A stretch of DNA of 64,000 nucleotides from Colwellia sp. BRX10-3 (GTDB lineage Bacteria > Pseudomonadota > Gammaproteobacteria > Enterobacterales > Alteromonadaceae), in assembly GCF_014077505.1 (NCBI RefSeq), contig NZ_JACGWA010000002.1, forward strand, positions 248,001 to 312,000, written 5' to 3'. Positions 44,723 to 54,944 of the stretch are shown here, piece by piece (the first letter of the stretch is position 1; every line of letters begins with the position of its first letter). The notes beneath the pieces were generated by a model. That model was not told the DNA's origin, made no database searches, and saw only the letters and a program-made list of their open reading frames with translations. The position numbers and the translations under genes were made by a program.

Positions 44723-45298
44723 TTGAAAATAAACTGTTCAGATGCCGATATTGAATATATCGAAAACTTTTACTCTTCAGATGAAGCCCGAGTGCTTTTT
44801 AAAGAATTAGGGCAAAACTTAGCCTGGCGACATGATGATATTAAATTGTTTGGTAAGGTGATGAAAATACCAAGACTACAGGCTTGGTATGGTGACAATA
44901 ACCTGAGTTATCGCTATTCAAATATGACATTGACAGCTGAGCCCTGGGCGGCAAGTTTACGGGCACTAAAAGCGAAAGTTAGCGATTATTGTCAGCATGA
45001 CTTTAACGCGGTTTTAGCAAATTTATATCGTAACCAACAAGATAGTGTGGGCTGGCACAGTGATGATGAGCCTGAACTAGGTGAAATGCCGACGATTGCG
45101 TCGTTATCTTTTGGCGCAGAGCGTGAGTTTCAGCTTAAACACATAGTGACTAAAGAAAAAATAACTATCTCTCTTGCGGCTGGTAGCTTACTGATTATGA
45201 AAGGGGAAACACAAGATTGTTGGCAACACTGTTTACCAAAAAGAACAAAGGCAATATCACCACGTATAAACCTTACCTTCAGAAAAATATGCCTTTAA
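44723..45298 (+). CDS. AlkB-type 2OG-Fe(II) dioxygenase
   Basis: 191 aa. The start is TTG at 44723, decided by a perfect AAGGAGG 8 nt upstream; no ATG or GTG fits as well. AlkB-like enzymes remove alkyl groups from N1-methyladenine and N3-methylcytosine in DNA or RNA. Motifs: substrate loop LAWRHDDIKLFGKVMKIPRLQAWYGD, iron ligands H-x-D in VGWHSDDEPELG, distal His in CWQHCLPK, and R-x5-R in SPRINLTFRK. It is of the short ALKBH2/3-like kind, not the Ada-operon AlkB. It lies between rlmG (divergent) and bolA. Confidence 0.9.
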   Translation: MKINCSDADIEYIENFYSSDEARVLFKELGQNLAWRHDDIKLFGKVMKIPRLQAWYGDNNLSYRYSNMTLTAEPWAASLRALKAKVSDYCQHDFNAVLANLYRNQQDSVGWHSDDEPELGEMPTIASLSFGAEREFQLKHIVTKEKITISLAAGSLLIMKGETQDCWQHCLPKRTKAISPRINLTFRKICL

Positions 45299-45432
45299 AG
45301 CTATTTTAGTGATTTTTAGAAAATAATAATATTAAAAATAACGCTGTCAGCCATCTAGATAGATGGCATAATTATCAGTAACGACTAAAATTAAAAGTGA
45401 TCCATTAGCCGGTCAACCTTAGGGAAATTATT

Positions 45433-45756
45433 ATGACAATCGAAGCTGTTATCGAATCAAAACTACTTTCTGCTTTCTCACCTATTCATCTCGATGTTAT
45501 AAATGAAAGTCATCAACATAACGTTGCCCCGGGCAGCGAGTCGCACTTTAAAGTTATTATTGTTTCAGAAGAGTTTGAAGGTGAACGTTTGATTAAACGT
45601 CATCGTGCGATTAATTCATTATTAGCGGAAGAGCTAGCAGAAAAAATTCATGCATTAGCTTTACATACTTATACCGAAAAGGAGTGGAACAACTATTATG
45701 CTGATAACACACCTTTATCACCTAAGTGCTTAGGTGGTGGCAAAAAAACAGGATAA
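45433..45756 (+). CDS. bolA: BolA family protein
   Basis: 107 aa. It has the BolA signature at the nucleic-acid-binding/glutaredoxin-contacting region (HQHNVAPGSESHFKVIIVSEEFEG and LIKRHRAINSLLAEEL). BolA proteins pair with monothiol glutaredoxins around an iron-sulfur cluster and affect morphology and biofilm. In E. coli bolA lies next to yajG-ampG, and the same neighbours are close here. A 7-bp hairpin GCCATCT-agat-AGATGGC lies about 65 bp upstream; it has no T-run. It is followed by a terminator. Confidence 0.94.
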   Translation: MTIEAVIESKLLSAFSPIHLDVINESHQHNVAPGSESHFKVIIVSEEFEGERLIKRHRAINSLLAEELAEKIHALALHTYTEKEWNNYYADNTPLSPKCLGGGKKTG

Positions 45757-46063
45757 ATTATCCATGTATCTCTAGTCAGTATTTAGTTATTATATTTTGC
45801 ACCGTTAATGTAATGTTAGCGGTGTTTTTATGTACAGGATGTACGGTCAGTTTTTTTGTTCCAGACAAAAACTAAGTACCACATCCATGTCCGCAATGTT
45901 GCGTCACATGAGCACTCTTAGTTAGTAGTCCATTTAAGAAAATAGCACATAATATTAATGTGTCTTTAAATCTTAGCGTCCATGAGCGAATATTTACACT
46001 AGGTGGTATTACTTAATTTTTGGCAATTAATTTTCAAATAATAATAAAAATAGATGGAAAACT
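45757..46063. other. Intergenic region between bolA and the TRAP genes
   Basis: 307 bp. It starts with the bolA terminator and ends with the untranslated leader of the TRAP operon. I see no reading frame or operator that I would name. Confidence 0.35.
45800..45829 (+). terminator. Terminator of bolA
   Basis: CACCGTTAA (45800-45808) and TTAGCGGTG (45816-45824), 9 bp with one G-T pair, followed by TTTTT. Confidence 0.75.
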
Positions 46064-46609
46064 ATGTTGTTAACACTCGCAAATAAATTTGTTCAAACCA
46101 TAGATATGATAACCGAATTACTGGGTAAAGCGGTTGCTTGGTTGACGCTGTTAATGGTTTTGCTGACCTTTAGTATTGTTGTACTTAGATACGGTTTTAA
46201 TCTTGGTTGGATCGGCATGCAAGAATCAGTGCTTTACTTTCATGGTCTTGTTTTCATGTTAGGTGCTGCTTACACCTTAAAACATGACGGCCACGTCCGC
46301 GTTGATATTTTTTATCAAAAATACTCTCATAAACAAAAAGCCTTACTGAATTTATTTGGCAGCATTATGCTGTTATTACCGGTTTGTATTTTTATATTTT
46401 TTATCAGTGTTAATTACGTAATGTCGTCATGGCAAATCATGGAAAGTTCGCCAGAAGCCGGTGGATTACCTTTAGTTTACCTAAACAAATCATTAATTCT
46501 TTTATTGGCTATAACGCTTTCTTTACAAGGGCTAGCTGAAATAACGCGAAATTTATTGATACTATTTCAAGACTTACCTAATACCAAAAATACAGCAGGG
46601 GCAAAATAA
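46064..46609 (+). CDS. TRAP transporter small permease (DctQ type)
   Basis: 181 aa with four transmembrane segments (AWLTLLMVLLTFSIVVLRYG, QESVLYFHGLVFMLGAAYTL, LFGSIMLLLPVCIFIFFISV and SLILLLAITLSLQGLAEI). It shows the DctQ features NLGWIGMQES and LKHDGHVRVDIFY. It forms the membrane complex with the large permease, driven by the Na+ gradient. Its TAA stop overlaps the ATG of the large permease by one base. It is the first gene of the operon. Confidence 0.9.
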   Translation: MLLTLANKFVQTIDMITELLGKAVAWLTLLMVLLTFSIVVLRYGFNLGWIGMQESVLYFHGLVFMLGAAYTLKHDGHVRVDIFYQKYSHKQKALLNLFGSIMLLLPVCIFIFFISVNYVMSSWQIMESSPEAGGLPLVYLNKSLILLLAITLSLQGLAEITRNLLILFQDLPNTKNTAGAK

Positions 46610-47991
46610 TGGAATATCTAGCCTTATTGATGTTTGTTGCTGTGTGTGGCGTATTATTGCTGGGCTACCCTGTTGCCTTATCACTTGCTGGTACTGCCTT
46701 ATTATTTGCCGGTATAGGGATCAGTTTTGAACTTTTCGAAAGTTCTTTTTTATATGCTCTACCGAATCGACTTTATGGTGTGCTCAACAATCAAACCCTA
46801 TTAGCCGTGCCGCTGTTTGTTTTTATGGGCGCTATGCTAGAACGCTCAAAAGTAGCTGAAAATTTACTCAACGCCATGGCATTGTTGTTTGGCCGATTTA
46901 ATGCGGGCTTAGCTATTTCTGTGACCTTAGTCGGTATGTTGTTAGCGGCGAGTACTGGCATTGTTGGCGCAACGGTTGTCACTATGGGCTTATTGTCTTT
47001 ACCTACGATGTTAAAGCGCGGATATAGCCCTGCATTTTCCTCCGGTATTATTTGTGCAACCGGAACGCTTGGGCAAATAATACCGCCTTCAATTGCTTTG
47101 GTGTTACTCGGTGATGTTTTATCTAGTGCTTACCAAAAAGCTCAGTTAAGCATGGGTATTTTTAGCCCTAAAACCGTTTCAGTGGGCGATTTATTCGCAG
47201 GTGCGGTTATTCCTGGTTTGATGTTAGTCATATTTTACATTTTGTATTGTATTGCTGTGGCGGTATTTAAACCTGATGCCATCCCTAAACGAGCGCCTGA
47301 GGATCAAGCTGACGAGCAAAGTTCGCTTACTATTGTGTTATTTATTTCAGCTTTATTGCCGCCATTGTTATTAATGTTTGCGGTACTGGGTTCAATATTA
47401 TTAGGTTTTGCTACACCAACAGAAGCTGCTGGCGTTGGCGCTATGGGGGCCTTGTTATTAGCGTTATGGAAAGGACAATTATCGAAAGATAATTTAACCT
47501 CAGTAATGCAAACTACGGTTAAAATCACCTCAATGGTGTTTCTCATTTTGATCGGAGCAAGTCTATTTTCGCTAGTTTTTAGAGGTTTTGGCGGTGAAGA
47601 GTTAGTGCATGGGTTATTTCAGCAAATGCCGGGTGGGGTGGTTGGCGCTACATTAATTGTTATGTTGGTTATTTTTCTACTTGGCTTTATATTAGACTTT
47701 ATAGAAATTACTTTTGTTGTAGTGCCAATTGTTGCGCCGGTATTAATGGCTATGGGTTTAGACCCTATTTGGTTGGGGATTATGATCGCCGTTAACTTAC
47801 AAACATCGTTTTTAACACCGCCATTTGGTTTTGCGCTATTTTATTTACGCGGTGTGGCAGACAAGTCAGTAACCACCGCCGACATTTATAAAGGCGTTAT
47901 TCCTTTCATTATTATACAGTTAATATTACTGTGTGCTTTAGCTTACTGGCCAAGTTTAGTGACTTGGCTACCCAACGTAATATATGGATAA
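46609..47991 (+). CDS. TRAP transporter large permease (DctM type)
   Basis: 460 aa, about 12 hydrophobic segments. Conserved DctM features: N-terminal GYPVALSLAGTALLFAGI, NQTLLAVPLFVFMGAMLERS, LLAASTGIVGATVVTMGLLSLPTML, the CATGTLGQIIPPSIALVLLGDV block, LLGFATPTEAAGVGAMGALL and NLQTSFLTPPFGFALFYLRGV. It is the ion-coupled transport subunit. The gene overlaps its neighbours at both ends by a few bases, so the three are one operon. Confidence 0.94.
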   Translation: MEYLALLMFVAVCGVLLLGYPVALSLAGTALLFAGIGISFELFESSFLYALPNRLYGVLNNQTLLAVPLFVFMGAMLERSKVAENLLNAMALLFGRFNAGLAISVTLVGMLLAASTGIVGATVVTMGLLSLPTMLKRGYSPAFSSGIICATGTLGQIIPPSIALVLLGDVLSSAYQKAQLSMGIFSPKTVSVGDLFAGAVIPGLMLVIFYILYCIAVAVFKPDAIPKRAPEDQADEQSSLTIVLFISALLPPLLLMFAVLGSILLGFATPTEAAGVGAMGALLLALWKGQLSKDNLTSVMQTTVKITSMVFLILIGASLFSLVFRGFGGEELVHGLFQQMPGGVVGATLIVMLVIFLLGFILDFIEITFVVVPIVAPVLMAMGLDPIWLGIMIAVNLQTSFLTPPFGFALFYLRGVADKSVTTADIYKGVIPFIIIQLILLCALAYWPSLVTWLPNVIYG

Positions 47992-47995
47992 AATT

Positions 47996-49096
47996 ATGAC
48001 TAGAAACTTTACTCGTTCGTCGATTTTAATGCTCATGGCTTTATTTACCTTGGCAGCGTGTGGCGATAAACAAAACATGGCTAAAACTGAAAAAGTTGAA
48101 CAGCCACAAGAAAAATTTACTTGGAAACTCGTGACGTCTTGGCCAAAAAACTTCCCTGGTTTAGGTATGGCACCAGAGAAATTTGCGAACTACGTTAACG
48201 CGATGAGTAATGGTCGATTAACGGTGAAAGTTTATGGTGCAGGTGAATTAGTACCGGGTTTTGAAGTTTTTGATGCCGTATCGCAAGGTACGGTTGAAAT
48301 GGGGCATAGTGGCTCGTATTACTGGAAAGGAAAAATACCAGCATCACCTATTTTTAGTGCTATTCCATTTGGTATGACAGCAACAGAATTCAACGCTTGG
48401 TTACATTACGGTGGTGGTATTGAACTTTGGCAAGAACTTTATAAGCCTTTTGGTATTAAACCAATGCCGGGTGGTAACTCTGGAGCTCAATTTGGCGGTT
48501 GGTTTAAAAAAGAAATTAATTCCGTTGCCGATCTACAAGGTTTGAAAATGCGTATTCCTGGGCTTGCAGGTGAAGTGCTTAAAAATGCGGGCGCCATTCC
48601 GGTAACATTGACCGGTGGTGAAATTTTTTCGGCATTACAAAGTGGTGCTATTGACGCGACAGAGTGGGTGGGTCCATATAATGACTTAGCTTTTGGTTTT
48701 TATCAGGCAGCAGATTACTACTATTCTTCGGTATGGCATGAGCCAGGCACCGGCTTAGAATTTTTAGTGAACCAAAAAGCTTTTGATGCTTTACCTGCTG
48801 ATTTGCAAAGCATTGTTGAAGTGGCGGCGAATGCGGCGAACGAGTCTACACTAGCAGAATACAATGCCCGCAATAATACGGCCTTAAAAACCTTAGTAGA
48901 AGAGCACAATGTGCAATTACGTCAATTCCCTGCTGAAGTAATGCAAGCACTTAAACATCACACCGATGCTTTGATTATAGAACAAGTTAAAGCCGATAAA
49001 GACTTTGCCCGAATATGGCAGTCGTATAGTGAGTTTTTAGCGTCTATGCGTGAGTATAATAAGTTAACATTGCAGGCTTATTACGAAAATCGCTGA
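47996..49096 (+). CDS. TRAP solute-binding protein, predicted lipoprotein (TakP/DctP-like)
   Basis: 366 aa from the ATG at 47996, with GGA 8 nt upstream; an ATG at 47984 lies inside the dctM end and gives a longer N-terminus. The signal ends in the lipobox LTLAAC-G, so the binding protein should be lipid-anchored. The body begins FTWKLVTSWPKNFPGLGMAP and includes AVSQGTVEMGHSGSYYWKGK, the conserved Arg region LQGLKMRIPGLAGEVLKNAGA and GAIDATEWVGPYNDLAFGFY. These features point to the TakP-like branch that binds keto or hydroxy acids. The substrate itself is not known. Confidence 0.88.
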   Translation: MTRNFTRSSILMLMALFTLAACGDKQNMAKTEKVEQPQEKFTWKLVTSWPKNFPGLGMAPEKFANYVNAMSNGRLTVKVYGAGELVPGFEVFDAVSQGTVEMGHSGSYYWKGKIPASPIFSAIPFGMTATEFNAWLHYGGGIELWQELYKPFGIKPMPGGNSGAQFGGWFKKEINSVADLQGLKMRIPGLAGEVLKNAGAIPVTLTGGEIFSALQSGAIDATEWVGPYNDLAFGFYQAADYYYSSVWHEPGTGLEFLVNQKAFDALPADLQSIVEVAANAANESTLAEYNARNNTALKTLVEEHNVQLRQFPAEVMQALKHHTDALIIEQVKADKDFARIWQSYSEFLASMREYNKLTLQAYYENR

Positions 49097-49262
49097 TTTT
49101 TTTATAAATAATGCCGAATATTGCTACTGGTCACACCTCATGAAAGGCCAAGCCAGAGTAAACTAGTCGGCAAATTGCTTTTAGATAGTATATTAAGCTT
49201 AGTTGATTTTAATTAAGCATTTTTCAAACTCAAATTGTTGCTTTGAATAATCCCGTATTACG

Positions 49263-49281
49263 ATACCAGTTTGTGTGGTAT
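49263..49281. promoter_or_regulatory. Palindrome upstream of fabV
   Basis: ATACCA-gtttgtg-TGGTAT: perfect 6-bp arms with a 7-bp spacer, 40 bp before the fabV ATG. Its position fits an operator for a fatty-acid regulator, but it does not match the FadR or FabR consensus as I know them. Confidence 0.35.
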
Positions 49282-49320
49282 GTCAGCGGAATTTTGAAGT
49301 TACATTAAGAAGGTATAGTT

Positions 49321-50511
49321 ATGGTTATTAAACCAAAAATTCGTGGTTTTATTTGTACAAATGCTCACCCTGCCGGTTGTGCAGCGCATGTTAATGAGCA
49401 AATTGCTTATGTGAAAAGTCAGCCTCAAGCCGATGCTAAACCTAAAAACGTATTAGTTATTGGTGCATCAACCGGTTACGGTTTGGCTTCTCGAATTACT
49501 GCTGCTTTTGGTAACGATGCTAAAACATTAGGTATTTTCTTTGAAAAACCACCCACAGAAAGAAAAACTGCATCAGCGGGTTGGTATAACACAGCTGCCT
49601 TTCAAACAGCTGCAGACGAAGCGGGTCTATGGTCAAAAAATATTAATGGCGATGCGTTTTCACATGAAATTAAAGCAAAAGCTATTGAAACTATAAAAGC
49701 AGAATTAGGTGAAATTGACCTAATTGTTTACAGCTTAGCTTCGCCACGTCGTACTGATCCTGATAGCGGCGAAGTTTATTCATCAGCACTTAAACCTATT
49801 GGTAAAAGTGTTACCACGAAAAACTTAAACACCTCGAAACGTATTATTGATTCAGTGTCAGTTGATGCTGCATCAGAAGAAGAAATTCAAGGTACTATCG
49901 ATGTGATGGGCGGAGCTGATTGGGAGCTTTGGATTAAAGCACTTGGCGATGCTGGTGTGTTGGCCAAGGGTTTTAAAACCGTTGCTTATACCTATATTGG
50001 TAAAGAATTGACTTGGCCAATATACGGACATGCCACTATTGGTCGTGCAAAAGAAGATTTAGATCGCGCGTCAACGGCAATAAAAGCAACAACCGCTAAT
50101 ATTAAAGGCGAAGCTTATGTTACGTCACTTAATGCTGTGGTAACACAAGCCAGTTCAGCGATTCCTATTATGCCATTATATATTTCAGCGATGTTTAAAG
50201 TGATGAAAGCTGATGGCACGTATGAAGGTTGTATCGAGCAAATTCAAGGTTTATTTAGAGAGAACATTTACGGTAAAAACCCTACTATTGATGACGCTGG
50301 CCGCTTACGTCAAAATAATAAAGAGCTTGAAGATAGTGTTCAACAACGTGTTACCGATATTTGGAATACCGTTGATAGTGATACCATTGATGAGTTAACT
50401 GATTACGTTGGTTATCATCAAGAGTTTTTGAAATTATTCGGTTTTGATGTTGCGGGTGTTGATTATGAGACAGACGTTAGTCCTGAATTAGCCATCAATA
50501 ACTTACTATAA
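49321..50511 (+). CDS. fabV: Enoyl-ACP reductase FabV / trans-2-enoyl-CoA reductase
   Basis: 396 aa, the size of FabV. It reduces the trans-2 double bond of enoyl-ACP in the last step of fatty acid elongation and is often naturally tolerant to triclosan. N-terminus MVIKPKIRGFICTNAHPAGCAAHV, the nucleotide-binding VLVIGASTGYGLASRITAAFG, YSLASPRRTDPDSGEVYSS, and the catalytic Tyr-x8-Lys in PIYGHATIGRAKEDL. It is monocistronic, with AAGG before the ATG and a strong terminator after it. I see no FabI in the window. Confidence 0.96.
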   Translation: MVIKPKIRGFICTNAHPAGCAAHVNEQIAYVKSQPQADAKPKNVLVIGASTGYGLASRITAAFGNDAKTLGIFFEKPPTERKTASAGWYNTAAFQTAADEAGLWSKNINGDAFSHEIKAKAIETIKAELGEIDLIVYSLASPRRTDPDSGEVYSSALKPIGKSVTTKNLNTSKRIIDSVSVDAASEEEIQGTIDVMGGADWELWIKALGDAGVLAKGFKTVAYTYIGKELTWPIYGHATIGRAKEDLDRASTAIKATTANIKGEAYVTSLNAVVTQASSAIPIMPLYISAMFKVMKADGTYEGCIEQIQGLFRENIYGKNPTIDDAGRLRQNNKELEDSVQQRVTDIWNTVDSDTIDELTDYVGYHQEFLKLFGFDVAGVDYETDVSPELAINNLL

Positions 50512-50551
50512 ATTAGCCGCTGTTAATGAATTAGATGATCATAGCGAGTAG

Positions 50552-50578
50552 AAAAAGCCGACAATTAGTCGGTTTTTT
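50552..50578 (+). terminator. Terminator of fabV
   Basis: AAAAAGCCGAC (50552-50562), loop aatta, GTCGG (50568-50572) and TTTTTTT. Short GC stem with A/T extension. Confidence 0.88.
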
Positions 50579-50736
50579 TATGTCAAAATTTCTTGTGAAT
50601 AACGAATTTTTATAGCTTTGTAGCTTAGTATGAGTAGTTAAAAGTTAGCTTTTATTTAACTTTTTTCGTCGAAGTTTTTCGCTAAAAAAGAATGTTTTGT
50701 TCTATATTTGCGCGAATTATAGATTTTTCGACTAAA

Positions 50737-50765
50737 TTGTTATTTATTGTGGCGCTTAATATAGA
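50737..50765 (+). promoter_or_regulatory. Possible promoter of the nqr operon
   Basis: TTGTTA (50737-50742), 17-nt spacer, TATAGA (50760-50765). It lies about 220 bp before nqrA, so the leader would be long. Confidence 0.35.
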
Positions 50766-50988
50766 ATCAAAATGTGGTTTTGTGCTAGAATCGCGCCAGA
50801 AATTTTAACTAGAGCCAGTGAACCTTAATTTATCAAAAGTAAATTAGGATTTTGCTGAAATACACTGAAATCGGTCATTTATGTTAGTTGGTTGCTTTAC
50901 TTATTGCTGTACATTGCAATAGATAAACTCAATTAAATAGCTTGATAATTGATTTTGATTACTCCCATCAAAAGTAGTGCAAGTGTTT

Positions 50989-52326
50989 ATGATTACAATA
51001 AAAAAAGGTCTGGATGTTCCTGTAGTAGGTGCACCCCAGCAGGTAATCCATGATGGTCCGTCCATCAAAACTGTTGCAACATTAGGTGAAGAGTTTGTGG
51101 GTATGCGCCCAACCATGTTTGTTAAGGTTGGAGATAGCGTTAAAAAAGGTCAGGCACTTTTTGAAGATAAAAAGAATCCTGGCGTTAAATTCACAGCTCA
51201 AGCTTCAGGTGTTGTTAAGGAAATCAATCGTGGCGAAAAGCGCGTATTGCAATCGGTTGTCATCGAAATTGGTGGTGACGAGCAAGAAACGTTTACTAGC
51301 TATGCTGCTAACGAACTCAGCTCAATTGCGCGCGAAGATGTTGTTGCAAACTTAGTTAACTCAGGTTTGTGGACGGCATTACGTACGCGTCCATTTAGTA
51401 AAGTTCCTGCTGTAGATGCTACGCCTGTTGCGATATTTGTTAGCGCTATGGATACTAATCCGCTCGCCGCAGATCCTGCAATAATTATTGCTGAGCAAAG
51501 TGAAGCCTTTGTAAATGGCTTAACTGTTCTTGCTCGTTTAACTGACGGTGAAGTTTTTGTTAGTAAAGCACCTGGCAGCGATATTGCGGTTAATTCATCT
51601 ACTAAAGTAAATGAATTTGCGGGTAAGCATCCTGCTGGCTTAGTTGGCACTCATATGCATTTTTTGAAGCCTGTTAATGCTGATAATGTTGCATGGCATG
51701 CGGGCTATCAAGATGTAATTGCGATTGGTAACTTGTTTACTTCTGGTGAGTTAGACAGCCGTCGTGTTATTTCTTTAGCTGGTCCTGCTGCAAAGAACCC
51801 GCGCTTAGTTCGTACCTTTTTAGGTGCTAGCGTGGCAGAAATTACTGCAGATGAAAAACTTGATGGAGAGTTACGTGTTGTTTCCGGCTCTTTACTATTA
51901 GGCTCAGTTGCTTCAGGTGTTAAGGGTTACTTAGGTCGTTATCACACGCAAATTTCTCTGATCTGTGAAGGCAGAGAGAAAGAGTTTATTGGCTATATGT
52001 ATCCTGGTCCTAATAAGTTCTCGGTAACGCGTGCGTACATGGGGCACTTCTTCTCTAAGAAGCGGTTCAACATGACCACAACAACTAATGGTAGCGCTCG
52101 TGCTATGGTGCCAATTGGTAACTTCGAACGTGTTATGCCGTTAGATATTTTACCAACAATGTTATTGCGTGATTTATGTGCCGGTGATACCGACAGTGCT
52201 CAACAATTGGGTGCCTTAGAGCTTGATGAAGAAGATTTAGCCTTGTGTACGTTTGTTTGCCCTGGCAAAACAGATTACGGCGTGATCCTTCGTGATTGCC
52301 TAACCACAATTGAGAAGGAAGGTTAG
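50989..52326 (+). CDS. nqrA: Na+-NQR subunit A
   Basis: 445 aa from the ATG at 50989 ([20 protein letters not shown]), the start of the V. cholerae protein; the earlier start at 50977 has no support. NqrA is the peripheral subunit A of the Na+-translocating NADH:ubiquinone oxidoreductase. Full-length match: [38 protein letters not shown]-type block, [24 protein letters not shown] and [17 protein letters not shown]. First gene of nqrABCDEF, two bases before nqrB. Confidence 0.97.
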   Translation: MITIKKGLDVPVVGAPQQVIHDGPSIKTVATLGEEFVGMRPTMFVKVGDSVKKGQALFEDKKNPGVKFTAQASGVVKEINRGEKRVLQSVVIEIGGDEQETFTSYAANELSSIAREDVVANLVNSGLWTALRTRPFSKVPAVDATPVAIFVSAMDTNPLAADPAIIIAEQSEAFVNGLTVLARLTDGEVFVSKAPGSDIAVNSSTKVNEFAGKHPAGLVGTHMHFLKPVNADNVAWHAGYQDVIAIGNLFTSGELDSRRVISLAGPAAKNPRLVRTFLGASVAEITADEKLDGELRVVSGSLLLGSVASGVKGYLGRYHTQISLICEGREKEFIGYMYPGPNKFSVTRAYMGHFFSKKRFNMTTTTNGSARAMVPIGNFERVMPLDILPTMLLRDLCAGDTDSAQQLGALELDEEDLALCTFVCPGKTDYGVILRDCLTTIEKEG

Positions 52327-52328
52327 TC

Positions 52329-53546
52329 ATGGGCTTGAAAAAGTTTATTGAAGATATCGAACCGCAATTTGAAAAAGGCGGTAAATTTGAAACTTGGTAT
52401 GCGCTTTACGAAGCAGTAGCAACGGGGTTATTTACTCCAGGCCAAGTGAACAAAGGTCATACTCACGTTCGTGACAGTATTGATCTTAAACGTATCATGA
52501 TCACAGTATGGCTAGCGGTTTTCCCTGCCATGTTCTGGGGTATGTACAACATAGGTTTTCAAGCAACTGACGCAATAGCGGCTGGTTATGCTTTACCTGA
52601 TACGTGGCAAGTAGGTTTGTTTGAAATGTTGGGCGGTAGCTTATCACCTGAATCTGGTTGGTTCAGCATGATGCTTTACGGCGCTATGTTCTTTTTACCT
52701 ATCTATGCAACGGTATTTGTTGTCGGTGGTTTTTGGGAAGTATTGTTTGCCTCAGTGCGCAAGCATGAAGTTAACGAAGGTTTCTTTGTTAGTTCAATTC
52801 TTTTCGCGTTAATCCTGCCTGCAACTATTCCGTTATGGCAAGCTGCTATCGGTATTACCTTTGGTATTGTTATTGCCAAAGAAGTATTTGGTGGTACAGG
52901 TAAAAACTTTTTAAACCCTGCGTTAGCAGGTCGTGCGTTTTTATTCTTTGCTTATCCAACTGAAATCTCTGGTGATGCTGTTTGGGTTGCCGTAGATGGT
53001 TTTTCAGGTGCAACAGTATTAAGTGCCGCAAACCAAGGCCTTGTAGATTTTTCTATTAATGGTTTAGCTATGAGCGAAGCTTGGTGGAATGCATTCTGGG
53101 GTTATATTCCAGGTTCTGTTGGTGAAGTTTCAACGGCGATGATTCTACTTGGTGGTGCTTATATCCTTTATAAAGGTATTGCTTCATGGCGTATCGTTTT
53201 AGGTGTGTTTGCCGGTATGGTTATTACGGCCATGCTATTTAATGCTATCGGTAGTGACACTAATGCAATGTTCGCTATGCCTTGGTATTGGCACTTAGTT
53301 ACCGGTGGTTTTGCCTTTGGTATGATGTTTATGGCAACAGACCCAGTGTCGGCGTCATTTACTAATACGGGTAAATATTGGTTTGGTGCGTTAGTTGGTA
53401 TCATGGTGGTATTGGTTCGTGTAGTTAACCCTGCATTCCCAGAAGGTATGATGTTAGCTATTTTATTCGCTAACTTGTTTGCACCTCTTTTCGACTATTT
53501 TGTTGTTCAAGGGAATATCAAACGGAGGCTTGCTCGCAATGTCTGA
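52329..53546 (+). CDS. nqrB: Na+-NQR subunit B
   Basis: 405 aa membrane subunit with about ten transmembrane helices. It binds one covalent FMN by a phosphoester bond at the Thr of the S-G-A-T motif in [10 protein letters not shown] (Thr229 here) and riboflavin non-covalently, and it is part of the Na+ path. The N-terminal [23 protein letters not shown] and [25 protein letters not shown] are characteristic. The stop overlaps the nqrC start (ATGTCTGA). Confidence 0.97.
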   Translation: MGLKKFIEDIEPQFEKGGKFETWYALYEAVATGLFTPGQVNKGHTHVRDSIDLKRIMITVWLAVFPAMFWGMYNIGFQATDAIAAGYALPDTWQVGLFEMLGGSLSPESGWFSMMLYGAMFFLPIYATVFVVGGFWEVLFASVRKHEVNEGFFVSSILFALILPATIPLWQAAIGITFGIVIAKEVFGGTGKNFLNPALAGRAFLFFAYPTEISGDAVWVAVDGFSGATVLSAANQGLVDFSINGLAMSEAWWNAFWGYIPGSVGEVSTAMILLGGAYILYKGIASWRIVLGVFAGMVITAMLFNAIGSDTNAMFAMPWYWHLVTGGFAFGMMFMATDPVSASFTNTGKYWFGALVGIMVVLVRVVNPAFPEGMMLAILFANLFAPLFDYFVVQGNIKRRLARNV

Positions 53547-54315
53547 TACTAAAAAGAAAGAAACTTTCGGCAGAACAGTCGGGTTTGTATTTGTTATTTG
53601 TTTAGTTTGTGCTGCCTTAGTCTCTATTTCGGCAGTAGGTTTAAAGCCATTACAAACGGCGAATAAGTTGCTGGATAAGCAAACTAAAATTCTTGAAACT
53701 GCCGGTCTTTTAGAACTTGCAGGTGACGATATTGTTGCTACCTATGAAAAGTTTGTAGATGCAAAAATGATTGACTTAGCAACAGGTAAAGTTGTTGAAG
53801 GTGATGTGAAAACATTTGAAGAACGTGCTGATGCTCGTGATGTAGCTAAAAGCTCCAAACCTGAAAATGATATCGCTGGTCTAAATCGTCGCGCTGATAA
53901 AGCTGTGGTTTATTTAGTTAAAGATGAACAAGGTAAGGTAACAACAATAGTATTACCTATTGTAGGCTCTGGGCTTTGGGATCTTATGTATGGTTTTATC
54001 GGCTTAGAATCTGACCTAAATACCGTAAAAAGCGTTATATATTCTGACTTAAAAGAAACTCCAGGTTTAGGTGCTGAAGTGCTTAACCCGAAATGGAAAG
54101 CTTTGTGGCCAGGTAAGAAAATGTTTGACGAGCAAGGCAATATAGCGATTGAAATTGTTAAAGGTGGCGCTAAAGCGGGTAATGTTCATGGTGTAGATGC
54201 TTTATCTGGTGCGACATTAACCAGTAATGGTGTTGAGCGAACATTGCACTTTTGGTTAGGTGAAGAAGGCTATGGCCCATTTATTACTAACTATCGTGCT
54301 GGAGGATTAAACTAA
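53539..54315 (+). CDS. nqrC: Na+-NQR subunit C
   Basis: 258 aa from the ATG at 53539, with GGAGG 11 nt upstream; the longer frame starting at 53479 lies inside nqrB. NqrC has one N-terminal membrane helix ([20 protein letters not shown]) and a periplasmic FMN domain. The second covalent FMN site is S-G-A-T in [14 protein letters not shown] (Thr226), matching Thr225 of V. cholerae NqrC. It overlaps nqrB by 8 bp and nqrD by one. Confidence 0.97.
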   Translation: MSDTKKKETFGRTVGFVFVICLVCAALVSISAVGLKPLQTANKLLDKQTKILETAGLLELAGDDIVATYEKFVDAKMIDLATGKVVEGDVKTFEERADARDVAKSSKPENDIAGLNRRADKAVVYLVKDEQGKVTTIVLPIVGSGLWDLMYGFIGLESDLNTVKSVIYSDLKETPGLGAEVLNPKWKALWPGKKMFDEQGNIAIEIVKGGAKAGNVHGVDALSGATLTSNGVERTLHFWLGEEGYGPFITNYRAGGLN

Positions 54316-54938
54316 TGGCTACTGATACTAAAAAGGTTCTATTTGGACCTGTTATTGATAATAACCCGATTGCCTTGCAAGTACTTGGTGTGTGTTCTGC
54401 GCTGGCAGTTACAAGCTCACTTGCCAATGCCTTGGTTATGACCGTTGCGGTAATGCTAGTAACAGGTTTTTCGAATTTGTTTATTTCACTTATTCGTAAT
54501 CAAATACCATCGAGTGTGCGTATTATTGTACAAATGGTAATTATTGCCTCATTGGTAATTTTAGTTGACCAAGTGTTAAAAGCGTTTTCTTATCAACTAT
54601 CAAAAGAACTGTCAGTATTTATTGGACTGATTATTACCAACTGTATTGTTATGGGCCGTGCTGAAGCTTTCGCGATGAAAGAAAAACCCGGTGTAAGCTT
54701 TTTAGATGGTATTGGCAATGGTTTAGGCTATGGCGCTGTGTTGATGGTTGTTGCTTTTTTCCGTGAACTATTTGGTTTTGGTACATTATTTGGTTTTGAA
54801 GTTTTTACTTTGACTCAAAATGGTGGTTGGTATCAAGGTAATGGCTTACTCGTTTTACCATTTAGCTCATTCTTCATTATCGGTTTAATCATCTGGGCAA
54901 TTCGCCAGTACAAACCAGAACAAGTAGAGAAGGACTAA
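54315..54938 (+). CDS. nqrD: Na+-NQR subunit D
   Basis: 207 aa integral membrane subunit with six helices. Sequence blocks of the NqrD/RnfE family: [55 protein letters not shown]-like (here [18 protein letters not shown]) with the conserved Cys that binds the intramembrane iron centre with NqrE, and [19 protein letters not shown]. Start ATG overlaps the nqrC stop (TAATG). Confidence 0.97.
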   Translation: MATDTKKVLFGPVIDNNPIALQVLGVCSALAVTSSLANALVMTVAVMLVTGFSNLFISLIRNQIPSSVRIIVQMVIIASLVILVDQVLKAFSYQLSKELSVFIGLIITNCIVMGRAEAFAMKEKPGVSFLDGIGNGLGYGAVLMVVAFFRELFGFGTLFGFEVFTLTQNGGWYQGNGLLVLPFSSFFIIGLIIWAIRQYKPEQVEKD

Positions 54939-54944
54939 GCTGTC

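Larger units (their letters stand above)
50512..50988. other. Intergenic region upstream of nqrA
   Basis: 477 bp. It contains the fabV terminator (50552-50577) and a long AT-rich leader for the nqr operon. A good sigma-70-like promoter is at 50737-50765. The 220-nt untranslated leader after it is long, and has no riboswitch or RNA fold that I recognise. Confidence 0.45.

Noticed and set aside
45350-45367. Hairpin GCCATCT-agat-AGATGGC as a terminator of alkB
   Set aside because: No T-run follows; it could equally be an element of the bolA leader, so it is noted only in the bolA entry.
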